A stretch of 64,000 nucleotides of DNA, from NCBI GenBank assembly GCA_028023455.1, contig JAQFVV010006197.1, forward strand, positions 18,473,254 through 18,537,253, written 5' to 3'. The notes beneath the pieces were generated by a model that saw nothing but the letters and a program-made list of their open reading frames with translations, was not told where the DNA came from and did no database searches. Of this stretch, positions 1 through 12,620 are shown piece by piece. This DNA comes from Epiperipatus broadwayi (lineage: Eukaryota; Onychophora; Udeonychophora; Euonychophora; Peripatidae). The number at the start of each line of letters is the position of its first letter. Position 1 is the first letter of the stretch. The translations under genes and the position numbers were made by a program.

Positions 1-139
1 TATAACTATTTATCAAATTAATACAGTATATATTAAAATGAATATAAATCAGGTTGCAATTGAAACTAAATATTTCTCAGTTCAAATAAAAGAACATATA
101 TCTCAGAAAAATATTATTCTGTAGTTGAAAAAAAAAAGT

Positions 140-860
140 GATCAATGATGCAATTTTGGAATGTAGCATTTTCAATTATTAATCCACTGCAAGATGGTCT
201 CTTCAAGTTTAATCTAGTTTTTCTAATCTCTAGCCTCTCTTCTCCATATCACCATAGCACTTCCTCATTTCATCCATCCATCTCAAATTTGGCCTCTTTT
301 TAAGTCTTTTACAGTAATCTTGGGATCCAGTTTAGGATTTCAATTATTCACCTATTATCATCTCTTCTAGAAATAGAGTCCAGTCTAGTTCCACTTCAGT
401 CTCTCAATTTTGCCAATGATGTCAGTAATATCTATTATTTTCTCACTCATGTATTTTATTTTTGATTACTTCTTTTTACTCCTAACGTATATCTCTCCAA
501 ACTTTGTTGAGTGGTCTGAAATCTTTTTATTGGTCTTCTGTTAATTTTACCCAAAGTCTCAAATCCATAAGTAAGAAATGATAAACACATTTATTAAAAA
601 TCTTTTTCACACACGTAGGCATATTTCCTTTTAATATTATTTCTACAAAAAACATTCCAAGTTAAATTTTATGATTAATTTCAATTACTATGTTTCCATC
701 CATATTAATAATTTGACTAAGGTATTTGTAGTTATTAACTTCTAATTCAACATTATCAATCTTTATTTTCTTCTTCTAAAAAAACCCATTGAACATTATT
801 TTAATCATTTTAGCAAATATCTTTAGTCCTACTTTTTTATTTTCATTTGATAATTCATGC
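140..860 (-). pseudogene. LINE remnant, 3' part, antisense (RTE-like)
   Basis: This stretch aligns by eye, with many gaps, to 8,590-9,240. Shared landmarks include the block around ccaatgatgtcagtaatat and the pyrimidine-rich ctttttactyctaac segment. Read on the minus strand, the better-preserved copy gives fragments of the C-terminal region of an RTE-type LINE polyprotein (QTAQ...ME..., TDIIGKI). No open frame survives. It is an old, heavily mutated fragment of a non-LTR retrotransposon. The exact clade is inferred from the motif style only. Confidence 0.5.
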
Positions 861-983
861 TATTTAAGTTAGATAGCTGGATTGAAAGACACATGGATGT
901 CTGAAAATTTCAGATTTTTTACTTAATAGTTATCCATTAGATAAAGTAGCTGGTCTTAGTTTGGTATTTTAAATCTAATGCTT
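861..983. other. unassigned AT-rich stretch
   Basis: No open frame or repeat recognised between the LINE remnant and the hammerhead-like motif. Confidence 0.4.
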
Positions 984-1048
984 GAATATCCTAACACCTC
1001 ACTGAGGAAGCCAGTAGCAGAAACCGATCTGAGGTTGGGGATATTCTG
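984..1048 (+). ncRNA. hammerhead-ribozyme-like motif (decayed)
   Basis: CTGAGGA (1,002-1,008) fits the hammerhead core CUGANGA. After an 11-nt spacer that can form a short GC/GC stem comes GAAAC (1,020-1,024). A small ACC/GGT hairpin with loop gatctga follows, then GGATATT, which pairs with AATATCC upstream (985-991). The order is that of a type I hammerhead: outer stem, core, stem II, GAAA, stem III. Weak points are an A-A mismatch at the base of stem II and poor pairing next to the core. Hammerheads are known in Penelope-like elements and retrozymes. This assignment is inference. Confidence 0.3.
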
Positions 1049-3231
1049 AGAAGCTTGTTAAGAGCTATTTTGAAAGCTCATTATATAACATTTGTAATAC
1101 AAGCTTGTTAAATTAGGTCATGTGACATATAACTTGATTTCTTTGTTATAAAGAAATGTATACAAGCATTAATAAAATTAATAAACCATGCTTATTTTTA
1201 AATTCAAACCCAGAATACTAATAATATTTATTATATCTTTTTAAATATTTATTTCATAATGAAATTTCATTTTACATTTAGAATTATTTAATTCTTTTAC
1301 TACGATTATTTTATTCCAGGAAAGTAGAAAATATCTACTAAAATTTTTGTCTGTGTTTATTTTTACTTTTACTTTCAACTGTATGTATGTATATTGTAAC
1401 CTTAAAGATCGATAGAACTGATATAAAAAATTTCTGTCTTTTTCTTGGTGATTTGATTGGCTTGGTTTGCATTCTGAACAGACTATTTACTTGCATTCAA
1501 GATAACTTATTGGTGAGAATAAGTAATATTTCACCTTGCTTACTGCCTGTATTATTTTAATATATTTAAAATTGCTCTTTTCCATCCACTGATTTGGGTC
1601 AAATACGTTAAACTTTTTAAGAAATTGACAGCACACATCAAGTTTAGTAAAATGTGATTAAAAATAATAATTCTTATTTATTTAAAATAATCTTAGAAAT
1701 TATTTTCATTTAATTCAAAAGCCATTTGTTTAACTAATTTTTAATTATTAGATAAAAATATAATAAATACATGTGTGCGTTTCAGTGAAAGAGAGCATTC
1801 GTGATATTATTAAGAGACAAAATGGTGGAAGAATAACATGTAAGCAAAACATATTACACATATTTAAAAATAATTGATAAGCAAATGGATTAACCAAGAA
1901 TTCTCATATGAATTTAAATATAAAATGGTGATATTTAATAATAGTATGAGTTGCTAAACTTAAAGCGTCTGTTCAAGTCTGCTGGCCAAATGAATCAAAT
2001 CGCTAATAATTTGCCCAATATCTACATTTGAAATATGTCGGAACATTTAACTTTAAAAGTAGAATTAATAGCAGAAGGTCAGTATGTTTTGGAATACTTT
2101 ATTACATACAAACTGGCAACATTAAATAAATATTTTAATTGCAGATGTTTTTGAACATGAAAACTTTATTTTTCAAAAAAAAAAGAAGCGGTTTAAAATC
2201 AAATTTAAATGTTAAATTTTAGTGAAATGCTACTTTAATGTTTTGTGTATCAGTAATTAAATAATAAAGAATTGATTATCTTATCTGAACATATACTTCC
2301 AGTAATGTATTCACTATTTAATTTGTTTACTACTTGAATAATGGTAACAGCCTTTAAATAATTAACTAAAACTATTTTCTGATTTCTATTCTCAATTTTG
2401 AATTATTAAATTATTTTGCTTTAATTATTATTCCTAGATTTAAATGTGGAGAGATAAATTAATGTAGCCTGGATATCATAAACTTGGAACAATGCTATAT
2501 AAAAATGTAGAATTTAATAACTTATGAAGAACATTTTCATTTAAACTTTACATGTCCATGCTTTTGGAATTATCTCATATTCATGGAGCCCACATAAAAT
2601 TCATTAATTTAAAATTACTCATAATAACTAGAACAAACAGATATAATCACATCTATGGAATTCGGCTATAATTTATAATTATTACTTTGTGTAATGTGTA
2701 TTTATTGTTCAAGACATTTTATATTGATTTCATGGATAATATTTAATATTTTAAAAATGTTGTACACTTTTATTTATGTATTTAAGTAAGAATGAATTAA
2801 TTTTAATTTTATTGTTATATGAACTTATATGTGAGGTTCATGATTTATACTTTTACTATGTTTAAATTAAATTCATGGGATTGAATAAAATATTTATTTG
2901 AGGAAATAACAGTTGCAAAAAGCTTGAGAATTATTAATACATTTATGGTGTGTGTCAACCTTTTATGAAGTGTCTTATGAGTCTTTCAGAGTTTTGTTCC
3001 TATACTCATGTCACTTGTATTACATTGTTACTATGTTTATATTTTAAGCAAGATAAATCAGTATATTAGTTGTCCTTATTATTGAAACACTTTTCATTAT
3101 GTATGAACCCACATCTGCTAAATTGCTGGTGTTTTTTCTGAATTGTCAGAATAACTGAGGAGGATGATTTTTGCACTTTAAATATGAAGTAAATATTAAT
3201 ATTGCTTTACAATGTTAAATGGCATTAGTCT

Positions 3232-3313
3232 GTGCTGGTGGTTAATCCGCAGATTAATTAGTTGCCACTTTCTGTATTTTTACACTCATTCCTGCGCTGG
3301 TGGTTAATCTGCG
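3232..3313 (+). repeat. two direct repeats, 61-bp spacing
   Basis: The block gctggtggttaatccgcag (3,234-3,252) recurs with one difference at 3,295-3,313 (gctggtggttaatctgcgg). A 61-bp period suggests a decayed tandem duplication. Function unknown. Confidence 0.6.
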
Positions 3314-3852
3314 GAATTGTGTAATTATATTTGTTGCTTCATGGTGGTGTATAAACCCACAGGGCACTCAGTGTTGTATCATTCCTATGTGTAGATGAAT
3401 GCATCCACAGGAATATCATTTTACTTCATAAATGTAAGTTTGGGCAAAGTATTTTGTATTATTATGCTAAAATCATCTTCTTCCATCTATAAGTATAACT
3501 TATAAGTTCAGTCATAAAGTGTAGCAGGGCATCTTATCTAAATTATCCTCATAATGATTAACTGTTTGTTAATTAATATTTTATCTGAACTGAAGTTTGA
3601 ATTTTCACTTTGGTTTAGCATTGCATTATAGCTAATTCCTGCAAATATAATATTATTTATTATATTATTATAGGTTTATAGTATAGGTTTATTGGTTCTG
3701 GAACTGACACATTGGGTATTTCATGATTTGATATTGAATTTCAGTATATTTTCCTCAAAGGAGAAATTAAATCAAATTATAATAAAATTTATGATTAGGC
3801 TTTTATAAAACTGTGCCTATGATATATTTATTGAAGTAAACAAATGGAATGA

Positions 3853-3902
3853 TATTTTATTTATTTATTTATTTATTTGTTTATTTATGTATCTATTTAT
3901 TA
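3853..3902 (+). repeat. (TTTA)n microsatellite
   Basis: A run of imperfect TTTA units (ttatttatttatttattt...) of about 45 bp. Confidence 0.85.
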
Positions 3903-4983
3903 TATTAAACATCATACATCAATTATTTGTTAATCATAAAATTGTAAATAAATATTGATTTATAATTAAATTTACTGTGCCGTTGCTATTTGTCATTCAT
4001 AAAACCAGAAATCCTATATCTTGAATAGAGCATACATTGGAGTACATACTGTTGTCAGTATGACATAAGAGTCTTAGTAATATTCTGAGAAAACATTTGA
4101 ATGCTTTTGTCCTTGGTAATTTATGATGTGTAGGGTACAATAAAATCCCATTTGCCTTTTCCATCATTTTAGCTTTGCTTTGTTGATTCTAGTACATGAT
4201 ATAAAATTGATTGATTTTATAAACTTATAAACAGATTTACCAGATAATGCTATGATTGAATTTATTTTCTTAATGTTATAATTGTAATTCATCAAACATA
4301 ACAAGAGTCTCACTGCTATTTATTAAATTATAAATTTAAGTTTATAAGGAAAGAACCCAAGTTTTCCATGCTTATTATTATTGCAAAGCTCATACCTAGA
4401 CTAGCATTTGTACCAAAACCATACATGTCACTTTTAAAGAATAATCTTTAGTAGTTCCACAAATTATACCATCTTGTCCATGGTCAGCCATAAGGTCTCA
4501 TGCAATGAAAAATCGCAGATTAAAGTTTTGAATGATAATAAAATTACATACTTATAATTTGTCTAATGTACTTTCATATACTGCTACAATGGATCTTCGC
4601 GGTGTACCCTGGCCGCGACCAGATTAGATCATAACAATTTCATGTTATATCATTAATTTTGTTTATTGTGATGTGATCAGACTTTTCGGTTACAGACTTT
4701 AGCGTGCAATGTGGTAAGTTTGATTACTTATGTTCACTACATGTGCTCCAGATTTCGGTTACAATATATATATATGCACACACACTATATTATTGTGTGC
4801 CATATAACAGACCTGTTATAATATATAAAATATGAATTTATATAATGTTAATTATTTTGACAGTGCTATTCTGTAAGACAAAACTCAAATTGAACCAGCT
4901 AGAAAAAAGTCAATCTTTTTCTATTGCTGCCAAGATCATAAGCAGTTGAAAATTCAGAATTACTTAAACAACAGATATGACTA

Positions 4984-5386
4984 TATATACAACAAATCAC
5001 ACAAACTTTTTCTTTATAAATCTTGATTTACTATATGAACTATTATAACATACAAAAATATACTCCCAACTTTTTGGCTATATTCTTTTATAGTTGATTT
5101 AATTAATTATAGGGAATTATTTTTAAGAAAGGTATTTAAGAAACGAATGTAATGAAAAGTTAAGATTGTTTGTTAAAAGAGTTTTAAGATAAGAGGTATT
5201 TGTATATGTTATATATATTATGGAATATTTGTATTTATTGTTTTTTATGTATTTTTTAACTGTTCCTTGATAAAGATTATAAAAGAATAGAGCCAAAACG
5301 TTGGAGTATACTTTTGTATGTTATAATAGTTCATATAATAAATCAAGATTTAAAAAGAAGTTTGGGTGTGGTTTGTTGTATATATA
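4984..5386. mobile_element. foldback element with ~110-bp terminal inverted repeats
   Basis: The left arm (4,984-5,092) and right arm (5,276-5,386) are reverse complements with few mismatches. For example, aactattataacatacaaaa on the left faces ttttgtatgttataatagtt on the right. The outer ends are tatatacaacaaa and tttgttgtatata, so the element sits in a TATATA target. The 180-bp centre has no open frame. It is most like a non-autonomous MITE or foldback element; superfamily unknown. Confidence 0.75.
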
Positions 5387-5714
5387 TTGAAATTAATGGG
5401 CTATTTTTAAATAGAAGACTATGTTTGTTTGTTATTTTTTAATTTAACAGATACGAAGTATAAATAAGTCACACACACTTGTACACATATTCAGCTATTT
5501 AACATATATTTATAAATGACGTACCTTCAAGTGTGTAAGAACTCTTTGAACATTAGACAGTTTTGCATTGATAGAATAGTTCTGAAATATAAGTATTGGT
5601 TAATAGAGATTAATTTTCACTATGTTTATAAAATTTAATTAATAATTTTTATTATTCTAATATATATGTATATAGATGTATATTTAATATTTTAAATACA
5701 AGTATATTTTATAT

Positions 5715-5814
5715 ACAGAGGCAAAACTCTCCATACGGAAGCACCACTAATGCAAGCCAAAGTAATCAATGGATGCACTGAGTGGCGCTATTGTATGGAG
5801 AGTTTTGCCTCTGT
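5715..5814. mobile_element. 100-bp miniature inverted-repeat element
   Basis: Perfect 22-bp inverted repeats (5,715-5,736 and 5,793-5,814; acagaggcaaaactctccat... and its complement) enclose 56 bp. A 15-bp direct repeat, gtatattttatatac, lies at 5,702-5,716 and 5,849-5,863. The inserted unit may therefore be the longer 5,717-5,848 segment. No coding sequence. Confidence 0.75.
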
Positions 5815-5859
5815 GTAAAGAGCTTGTAAAGAATGGTGATCATGTGATGTATATTTTAT

Positions 5860-6030
5860 ATACCTGGAGTCTAGATGTAATGTAGGGGATTTGAACATAG
5901 ACTTTCAGGCTCCTTTCAACCATCCACTCTATCTCATACAACTGATACATATGGCCATACACATGTGAAAAATATAAATGATTTCCAATATACATATTTT
6001 GTGCTAAACCATATTAACAACCAATATTAT
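5860..6030 (-). mobile_element. tRNA-derived SINE-like copy, antisense
   Basis: On the minus strand it reads cacatgtgtatggccatatg, gagatagagtggatgg, then tgttcaaatccccta, which resembles a tRNA T-arm/B box. It matches copies at 12,425-12,620, 33,010-33,356 and 33,580-33,830. The gactgaaaatc-type block before the B box in those copies resembles an anticodon arm. A likely SINE family, degenerate here. Confidence 0.5.
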
Positions 6031-7924
6031 TAAAAATATGTATTAATTTTTAAAAAATTAAAAGATAATACTTAAATTAATTGTACATTTCTTAAACAGG
6101 CTTTTTTATTATTTTAAAAATGAGTATTCTCTTGTAATTAGTTTTACAAGGAAAAAAAATCAGAATTAGTGTCCAACTACATTATACTATCATTTAAGAT
6201 TATATACAATAATTTATTATTATGTGGAAAAGATAATTATTTCAACCCAAGTTCGAAATGATGTAGATATTGAGCAACTTATTTTCACTTATCTGAACAG
6301 ATCACTGCATAACATAGTAATTTTGGTGAAACATCTCATTTCAATAAGAATATTAAAAAGCTATAAACTTATTAATCTATTCTGCTTCAGATTTGATATA
6401 ATAATTGCATGTAAGAGAATAATTAAAAGCAGGAGAGAACTTAATTTTTCATAAAAGTGAGAAGAAAAAATAAATAACATTATTTTATACACTCCCTAAT
6501 ATTGAAATAAACTCAATACAATAATGATATACCTAAAGACTAAATCATAATAATTCTGAAAGTGTAGTAAAAGGCAAAATAAATGAGTGTTCGACCACTG
6601 ATATCAATCTCATCATTAAAAAAAAATTGTCAACAATGAAACAACACATTTGGGAAAATAAGAGTAATTTTACTTTAATAGACCATTAGATGCCAAAAGA
6701 AGAATTTCAATGAGAATCTTTGCTGCCATCTTTGATTACTCACTAGTGTTCAAAAGTAGAAGAAAATAAGTAACAAGGGGAAATTTTTTTTTGCCAAGAT
6801 TAAAACATAGCATTTCTTGATCATGTCATGTTTAGTGTAAAAATACTTCTACAACATTTATTACTGAGTTTTAAAAAATATTTATTCAAAACTTTCTTTT
6901 TTATTGTGATTGAAAATATTAATCACTGGACAACCAATCAATTCTTTCAAAAACTCAAACTAGCTGATTATTAAATAATAATTTATTGCACTTTTGCTTA
7001 TAGGATATTCATCACAATCAAATGCTAATATAAAGCAGCAAAAGCATGATATGAACAATAAAAAAATTTTATGCCCTACTAAGAAATGAAAATTATAATA
7101 TATATATAATGTTATATATAGCATGAAAATTCAATCAACTTCTAAAAATGAAAGATTGCTGAATGAGTAAAGTTTTCAAAATTGAACAAAAAATGACAAT
7201 AATTGAAATAAAAAAGCAACAGCCTTAATGAAATGTGTAAACTTTGATAGTAAAATACAAAATGTTGAATTTAAAAAAAAAATTTAAAATTTTTGCCAAA
7301 GTACACTAATGACTTTTGGAGAATATTTATTCAAACAGCTTTTTTTTTCTCTGTAAAATAGAGAATGTCAGTCATTGAACAACCAATCAATATTTTGAAA
7401 CATGTTTTATTTTGTTAGGCATATTGTAAATGCCTCTAATTATAGTTTATATTTTGTATACTTTTTTTTTGTAAAGAATACATTATAGAATTCTTACTAA
7501 TATGAAATAAATTTAATGATTCAAATTTATACTATCTTTATGTGGCTGAGAACATTTTTTTCCTGAAGTTTTATAAAATGCAATATCCCCACATTTTTCC
7601 ATGACTGTATCACATTATATCTTCATTGGTGGGGTTTAGCCATATTATCCCAATTAGCAAAGCTGGCAACTGCATCAAATGAATACCATTAATATATCAA
7701 ATCACTTTAACAAATCAATTGATGCTCTGTATTCTGATAATTTCTACAACCAGATGCCATAATCATCTAACTTAATATTGTAGTAGATCCATCTATTATT
7801 TGAAAATAGCAATCTGCCAGCTTTACCTTAATTGATTAATACTGAATTTATAAACCTTAAAAAAAAAATTAAATCTTTATTTAACTCAAATAGATTTTAT
7901 TTCTTTCCTTATTCACTTGTAGTT
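6031..7924. other. AT-rich sequence, nothing identified
   Basis: A 76-codon open frame at 6,224-6,454 has no recognisable motif and a composition typical of chance AT-rich frames. No tandem repeat, RNA gene or TE domain was recognised. Confidence 0.5.
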
Positions 7925-8105
7925 CAAAAATAGGGACAAGACAGATTAAAAATTATAATTGTTTTACTGCTTAGCACTGCTTTCAACCAGGCCAGGCTAT
8001 AGCTATGTGCGATGAAATATGATTGGCCTGGTTGAAAACAGTGATAAGGAGTGAAAAAAATTATAATTTTTAAACTTTCCTTTATACTGGATCTTCCCTA
8101 TTTAT
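7925..8105. mobile_element. foldback hairpin, ~75-bp arms
   Basis: The stem caccaggcca-type core is cactg..ttcaaccaggcca (7,975-7,994) facing tggcctggttgaaaacagtg (8,024-8,043). It continues outward through ttaaaaattataatt/aattataatttttaa and agggacaag/atcttccct. The loop is about 30 nt. A non-autonomous palindromic element or long hairpin; family unknown. Confidence 0.65.
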
Positions 8106-8589
8106 TGAATTAAATCTTTATTTAATTTTTATTTTTAGACAAGTTGGAAACACAGAAAAAAAAAAATCTAAGAATTTTTAAAACATATAAGAAAAAAAAT
8201 ATTGAGTAAATAAATTTAAAGTTTGTTTATATTCCTGGTTATATCTGTGATCTAAGCAGAGGAAAATCCAATATGTTATTGTATGAAATTAGAATATTAT
8301 ATAAGGATAGTACTTCATCATATGTAGTTTTCTGTAAAGAAACTAGCACTCTAGGAATCTATTTGATATATCCTGATTAAAAATAAGGCTATTTGATGAT
8401 GTTACGTCTTCACATAGACAACTGTAAAGTAATGATATGCAGGAAATGTAATTCATGTTTCTTGTAGACTTCTTTACTACAATTTTTATAAAATGGTAAT
8501 ATGTAAATTGATTACCATCATTCTAATTATTAATGGGGAACTGAGGTCAAAATGTCTTCTATACTAAATAAAATATCTGCATGACTTTT

Positions 8590-9240
8590 GCCACACGTAC
8601 ATTCAATCATTTGTTCCATCCATGTTCCTACATGACAATATTATTTTCAATCATTATTAACCCATTGCAGGATGAAGATCTCTTCAAGTTTAATCCAATT
8701 GCTATGCCTTACCTCACTTTCCCAGAACACACCAATAAACATCCTTATTTCCAACATCCATCTGTCATGTGGTCTTCTTTTACCTCTTTTACAATCTCTT
8801 GGATACGGCTAAAACTTCAATTGTCCATCTAATTTTCCCAATGATGTCAGTAATATTTGTTTGTGCTCTCACTCATTTATTTCATTTTCAATCTGTTCTT
8901 TTTACTTCTAACATAATACCACTCCATATTCTACTGAGCAGTCTGAAGTTTATAAATTGCTTTTCTGTTAAGTATCCAAGTCTTCTTCAAACAAATTGAA
9001 ATATTTTCTTATTCTATTAAGTTATTTCTATTAAATGCAATCCATCCAAATTTAATTCTATGATTATTTTAATCCACTATGCTTCTATCTGTATTAATAA
9101 TCTGATCAGAGCACTTAGAATTGTTAACTTCTAATTCATGATTATCAATTTTTCTTTTCTTTTAAAAAAACCCAGTCTCATTAGCATTTATCTTTAGTCC
9201 TATTTTTTTTATTTTCAATTGATAACTCTTACAATATTTC
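8590..9240 (-). pseudogene. LINE remnant, reverse transcriptase C-terminal part, antisense (RTE-like)
   Basis: Minus-strand translation across frames gives pieces of the region downstream of the LINE reverse transcriptase: RLLSRIWSGIML, TNITDIIGKIRWTIE and a basic tail with HDRW-like content. In intact RTE-type elements this region reads roughly TDI..KI.KLKW.WAGHIAR...RW. Many stops and frameshifts. The open frames on the plus strand here are shadows. It is homologous to 140-860. Confidence 0.55.
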
Positions 9241-10394
9241 CTGAAGCATGATTTACAAAAACAGTATTATTTGAAAAATCTAAATGACTTAAATCAGTGG
9301 TGGATTTCATATGAGCTAATTTGCTTGAAAAATTATTCCACCTATTGAGAATTTTCACAAACTTTATTTTTTTTATTTTAAGTAAAATCTTTATTAACAA
9401 AAAATATAGTTTTACAATAATCATTTACATATAAATTTTAAAATACAGATTTTCATACTTATTTACATATTTTTCATAAGTTTCTTCTTTAATTAAATAA
9501 TACTTTTTTGATTTTTATATTATTTCCATAATTCACATGGAGATAGGCAAGTGCTTGACTAAATTTTTTCTGTTATTTTTTTGACGAAGTATCTGATATA
9601 CAGTACTTGTTAAAATATTTATTCCAATCACTATCAAGTTTTTTTAGCCAATTATATTTTTTATTCGAAAATCATTTCATACTTTATTGTCCATATAGTT
9701 TTTAGAGTATGTAGCAAAACCATTGCATTGTGTGGATTAAATCTTTTAATATTATAAATTTATTTATTGTTTTAAATAATATGTATTTTATTGTATAATT
9801 TTAGTTCAGAAAAAATTCCATAAATGTCATAAAAAGTGAACATTTAATTGATAACAAAGGCTTTAGTTCCACTTTGATGAATGTCTTTTGTCTTTCTGAT
9901 GTCACTAATTTTTTCGACATTATTTGGTGAAAATAGTTCGAATAACAAAAAACTTTTTTATTACAAAGAGAATTTTTCAGTAACAGCAGAATGTTTAAAT
10001 AAAGTTAAAATGAATGTTTTACTTAATAAGCAATTATTTTAATCTGTGACCTTGTTATAAGAAATGCAATGTAGATAAAATATTTGTATGTGAATTTGAG
10101 ATCATGAAATCCAATTAAGTTGAAATATTATTAACTAATATAACTGATAAAAGATAAATGTATCAAAAAAAGTTGATACCCTATATGCTAATTTATAGAT
10201 GGTATATTTGTAAGTATATATATATGTAGTATGGTATGTTAACATATAACTGAAATATGGATTTAAAAATAAAATGAATGAACAGATATAGAAATTTAAG
10301 TCTATACATAGGAATATAAATGTGTGTGTATAAATTATAACTATTTAAATCAATAAATATTTCACTATTCTATTTCATTGTTAAAGCAACACTA
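9241..10394. other. AT-rich sequence, nothing identified
   Basis: Only chance short frames. No TE domain, tandem array or RNA gene recognised. Confidence 0.45.
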
Positions 10395-10640
10395 CCAATA
10401 AGCACCTGTGCAGCTTGGCATAATTGGTAGGACATCCGACTTGGATTGGAGGTCCTAGGATCTATTTTGATACTTGTAGGTTTGGCACTTGAACTTCTTA
10501 TGAACTCTCGAGCAATAAAGTCATTTGCATTTTTTACCTTAATGTTGGGCATAGTTGGTAGACGGTTTGAATTGGGATCATGAGGTCCCAGGATTGATTC
10601 TGGCTGAGCAATAAAGCTATTAGCATTTTTTTAATTATCA
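10395..10640 (+). mobile_element. two tandem tRNA-like SINE units
   Basis: Unit 1 (10,410-10,535) has tggcataattggtaggac (A-box-like), cgacttggattggag (anticodon-arm-like) and gtcctaggatct (T-arm-like), ending gagcaataaagtcatttgcattttt. Unit 2 (10,542-10,630) repeats the plan (gggcatagttggtagac, gaggtcccaggattgattc) and ends gagcaataaagctattagcattttt. This looks like a dimeric tRNA-derived SINE; the tRNA-Pro-like source is a guess. A 60-codon minus-strand frame over it is a shadow. Confidence 0.55.
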
Positions 10641-11344
10641 ATAAGCAAAAAAAAAAAAACACTTTCTACCCATGTTTAAGTACTTGAGTAGACCATAAAT
10701 GCGAGAAATATCAAATAATTGGGCTGAAATCAAGCGAGAAATTTATTCAAATTTGCCAAGACTTGAATAAAGTTTATTTAAACTTCTTTCTTGACATAAT
10801 TTCATTCCATTATTTGTCACTGCTAGTCTTACAATAGACATATGTACATAGATAAGAATAAGATGTGTTTTCCATTTTCTGCCTACTCATAGAATTGATT
10901 TAATAATGGAATGCAAAAACATTTACTGGTTTAAATATAAGCACAAGAGCCAGGATGCCATAATTTATGTATAATGCCCAGTCAACTATTGAACATTTTA
11001 AGATTAAAATATATATACACATTTAGAAAATTTATTTTATATAGTTTATATTTTAAAGTCATAGATATATAATATAAAAAAACTTAATGGGTATATTAGA
11101 GAAATGTATGCCAAATTAATCAATTAGAATAAAAGTCAGTAAAAATATTAATGTGTGATATTATTATTTTAAAGCAATATAATGTGATGCTTAATATTAA
11201 CTGGTGAAGATAAAAAAACATCAATTACATTAGTTATATGTGTGTATATCTTGGGATAATTATCAAACTTTATGATAAAAGATATCTTATATATACATTA
11301 TCCATGACATTTTAAACAGAAAAATTATTATTAGAAAACTTACC

Positions 11345-11653
11345 ATGTTTGCCACCTTTTTTCCCAGATTAATAATTGGCCTAACTGACGATTTTTTAGG
11401 CATAAAACGTAAATATGATATTCCAAATGAATTACCATTTGTTACTAGACGTTCCACTTCTTCCTATTTACAAATATATAAACATATATATAACTTTAAA
11501 AAAAGGCTTTTTATGGCAAAAATTAAGAATATAAATTTCAGGTTTTTAAATAAGTGTAATTGTTTCAGTGATATTTTGGCTGCATATCATCTGACATCTT
11601 TTGATATTAGATCACACATAAAACTAATTGATGGCAGATGGTATATGAACTGA
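11345..11653 (+). other. 102-codon open frame, unknown
   Basis: This is among the longer open frames outside the TEs. It starts MFATFFPRLIIGL and ends ...LIDGRWYMN. I recognise no family. It lies upstream of a LINE reverse transcriptase relic (12.2-12.42 kb), so it could be a decayed part of the same element. It may equally be a chance frame. No splice or promoter evidence supports a host gene. Confidence 0.2.
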
Positions 11654-12199
11654 AACTTAGGTTATTGTTACGACCAGTTCTGCTGGTAAATAATCTTTTA
11701 ATAGAAGAGTTAACTGAGATCAATCTTAAACAATGTCCAATAAAGAACATTTTCACAGCAATTTTTCAAAAATTTTAATAAAAGCAAAAACGATTAACTT
11801 AAACCTATTATATCTAACAATAATCCAAAAAAAAAAATCACTCAATATAATTATTATGCAATCCCTATAACTCTTTAATAAAAATTTTAACAAGAATTAT
11901 ACCAATAGATAAAAACAATCGATCTTTAAAAAAAGTTTATATTCAAAAAAGTTCCTGTCAAAATATTCTATATAAAATTATCCATATTGAAAAAACATTT
12001 CAAAATAAATTGATCTAACATTAGCTTACTACTCCATTTTAAAATGTGATTTTTTCCAAAAGTCTCTAAAACTCTTAAATGTTAAAAAAAAAAAAAAAAA
12101 ATCTTGATTTACATGACAAACTGCTTTCAGTAAAAAAAAAAATCAAAAAAATCTGCTGTCTAAATAATAATCAGAGAAAATACAAAAAATACTAAATGA

Positions 12200-12420
12200 C
12201 CTCTAATAAGACTTCCTTCTTTTATCAACTTGTTTATTTAATGTATTTATCAATGATTTTCCTGAAATAGAATGTAGAAAATTAATCTAAACTAATGACA
12301 CTTATTTTGATTTGCAAAAAAAATCCTTTCAGAAATAGTAAATTTTTTTCACAAGGATATGAAAAATTTGTAAATCTAATCAACAAAGATTACCAAAAAG
12401 CATTAAAGTATGAGGATTGT
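12200..12420 (+). pseudogene. reverse transcriptase relic of a second LINE type
   Basis: The plus strand gives CLFNVFINDFPEIECRKLI, a stop, then TNDTYFDLQKKSFQK. This matches the conserved LFN.FINDFP...YADDT region of Jockey/I-like reverse transcriptases, with the catalytic YADD decayed to TNDT. Downstream codons (FFTRI) continue the usual helix. Frameshifts and a stop make it non-functional. Sequence from 11.66 kb may belong to it, but I could not follow the frame. Confidence 0.45.
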
Positions 12421-12424
12421 CTAT

Positions 12425-12620
12425 CTTAATATATATCTGAGCACTTATAGTATATATGTGTGGAGATGATAATCTGGACCAACTGATGATTGCTGGTTTA
12501 GCATGAAATACACATATTGGTGATTATTTATCTTTTCAACATATATGTGTTTAGGTGTATCAGTGTTATTAGATGGAGTGGAGAGTGGTGGGTCGTGTGA
12601 AAGTCTGTGCTCATACCCTA
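12425..12620 (+). mobile_element. SINE-like copy, sense
   Basis: gagcacttatagtatatatgtgtgg...aactgatgattgctgg...tgtatc...gagatggagtggagag is colinear with 33,580-33,830. It ends in gtgaaagtctgtgctcatacc, a decayed T-arm-like block. One of at least four copies here. Confidence 0.5.

Larger units (their letters stand above)
1395..4763. mobile_element. possible TG...CA insertion in an (AT)n run
   Basis: The interval starts gtatat|TGTAACC and ends GGTTACA|atatatatat, giving a 7-bp perfect terminal inverted repeat beside AT dinucleotide runs. The same terminal style recurs at 15,213-20,175, 46,039-52,407 and in the gypsy LTR at 35,355. The last ~170 bp are less AT-rich (gcggtgtaccctggccgcg at about 4,599-4,617), as LTR ends often are. 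No coding capacity is visible. It could be a solo LTR or a chance pairing of two unrelated ends. Confidence 0.25.
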
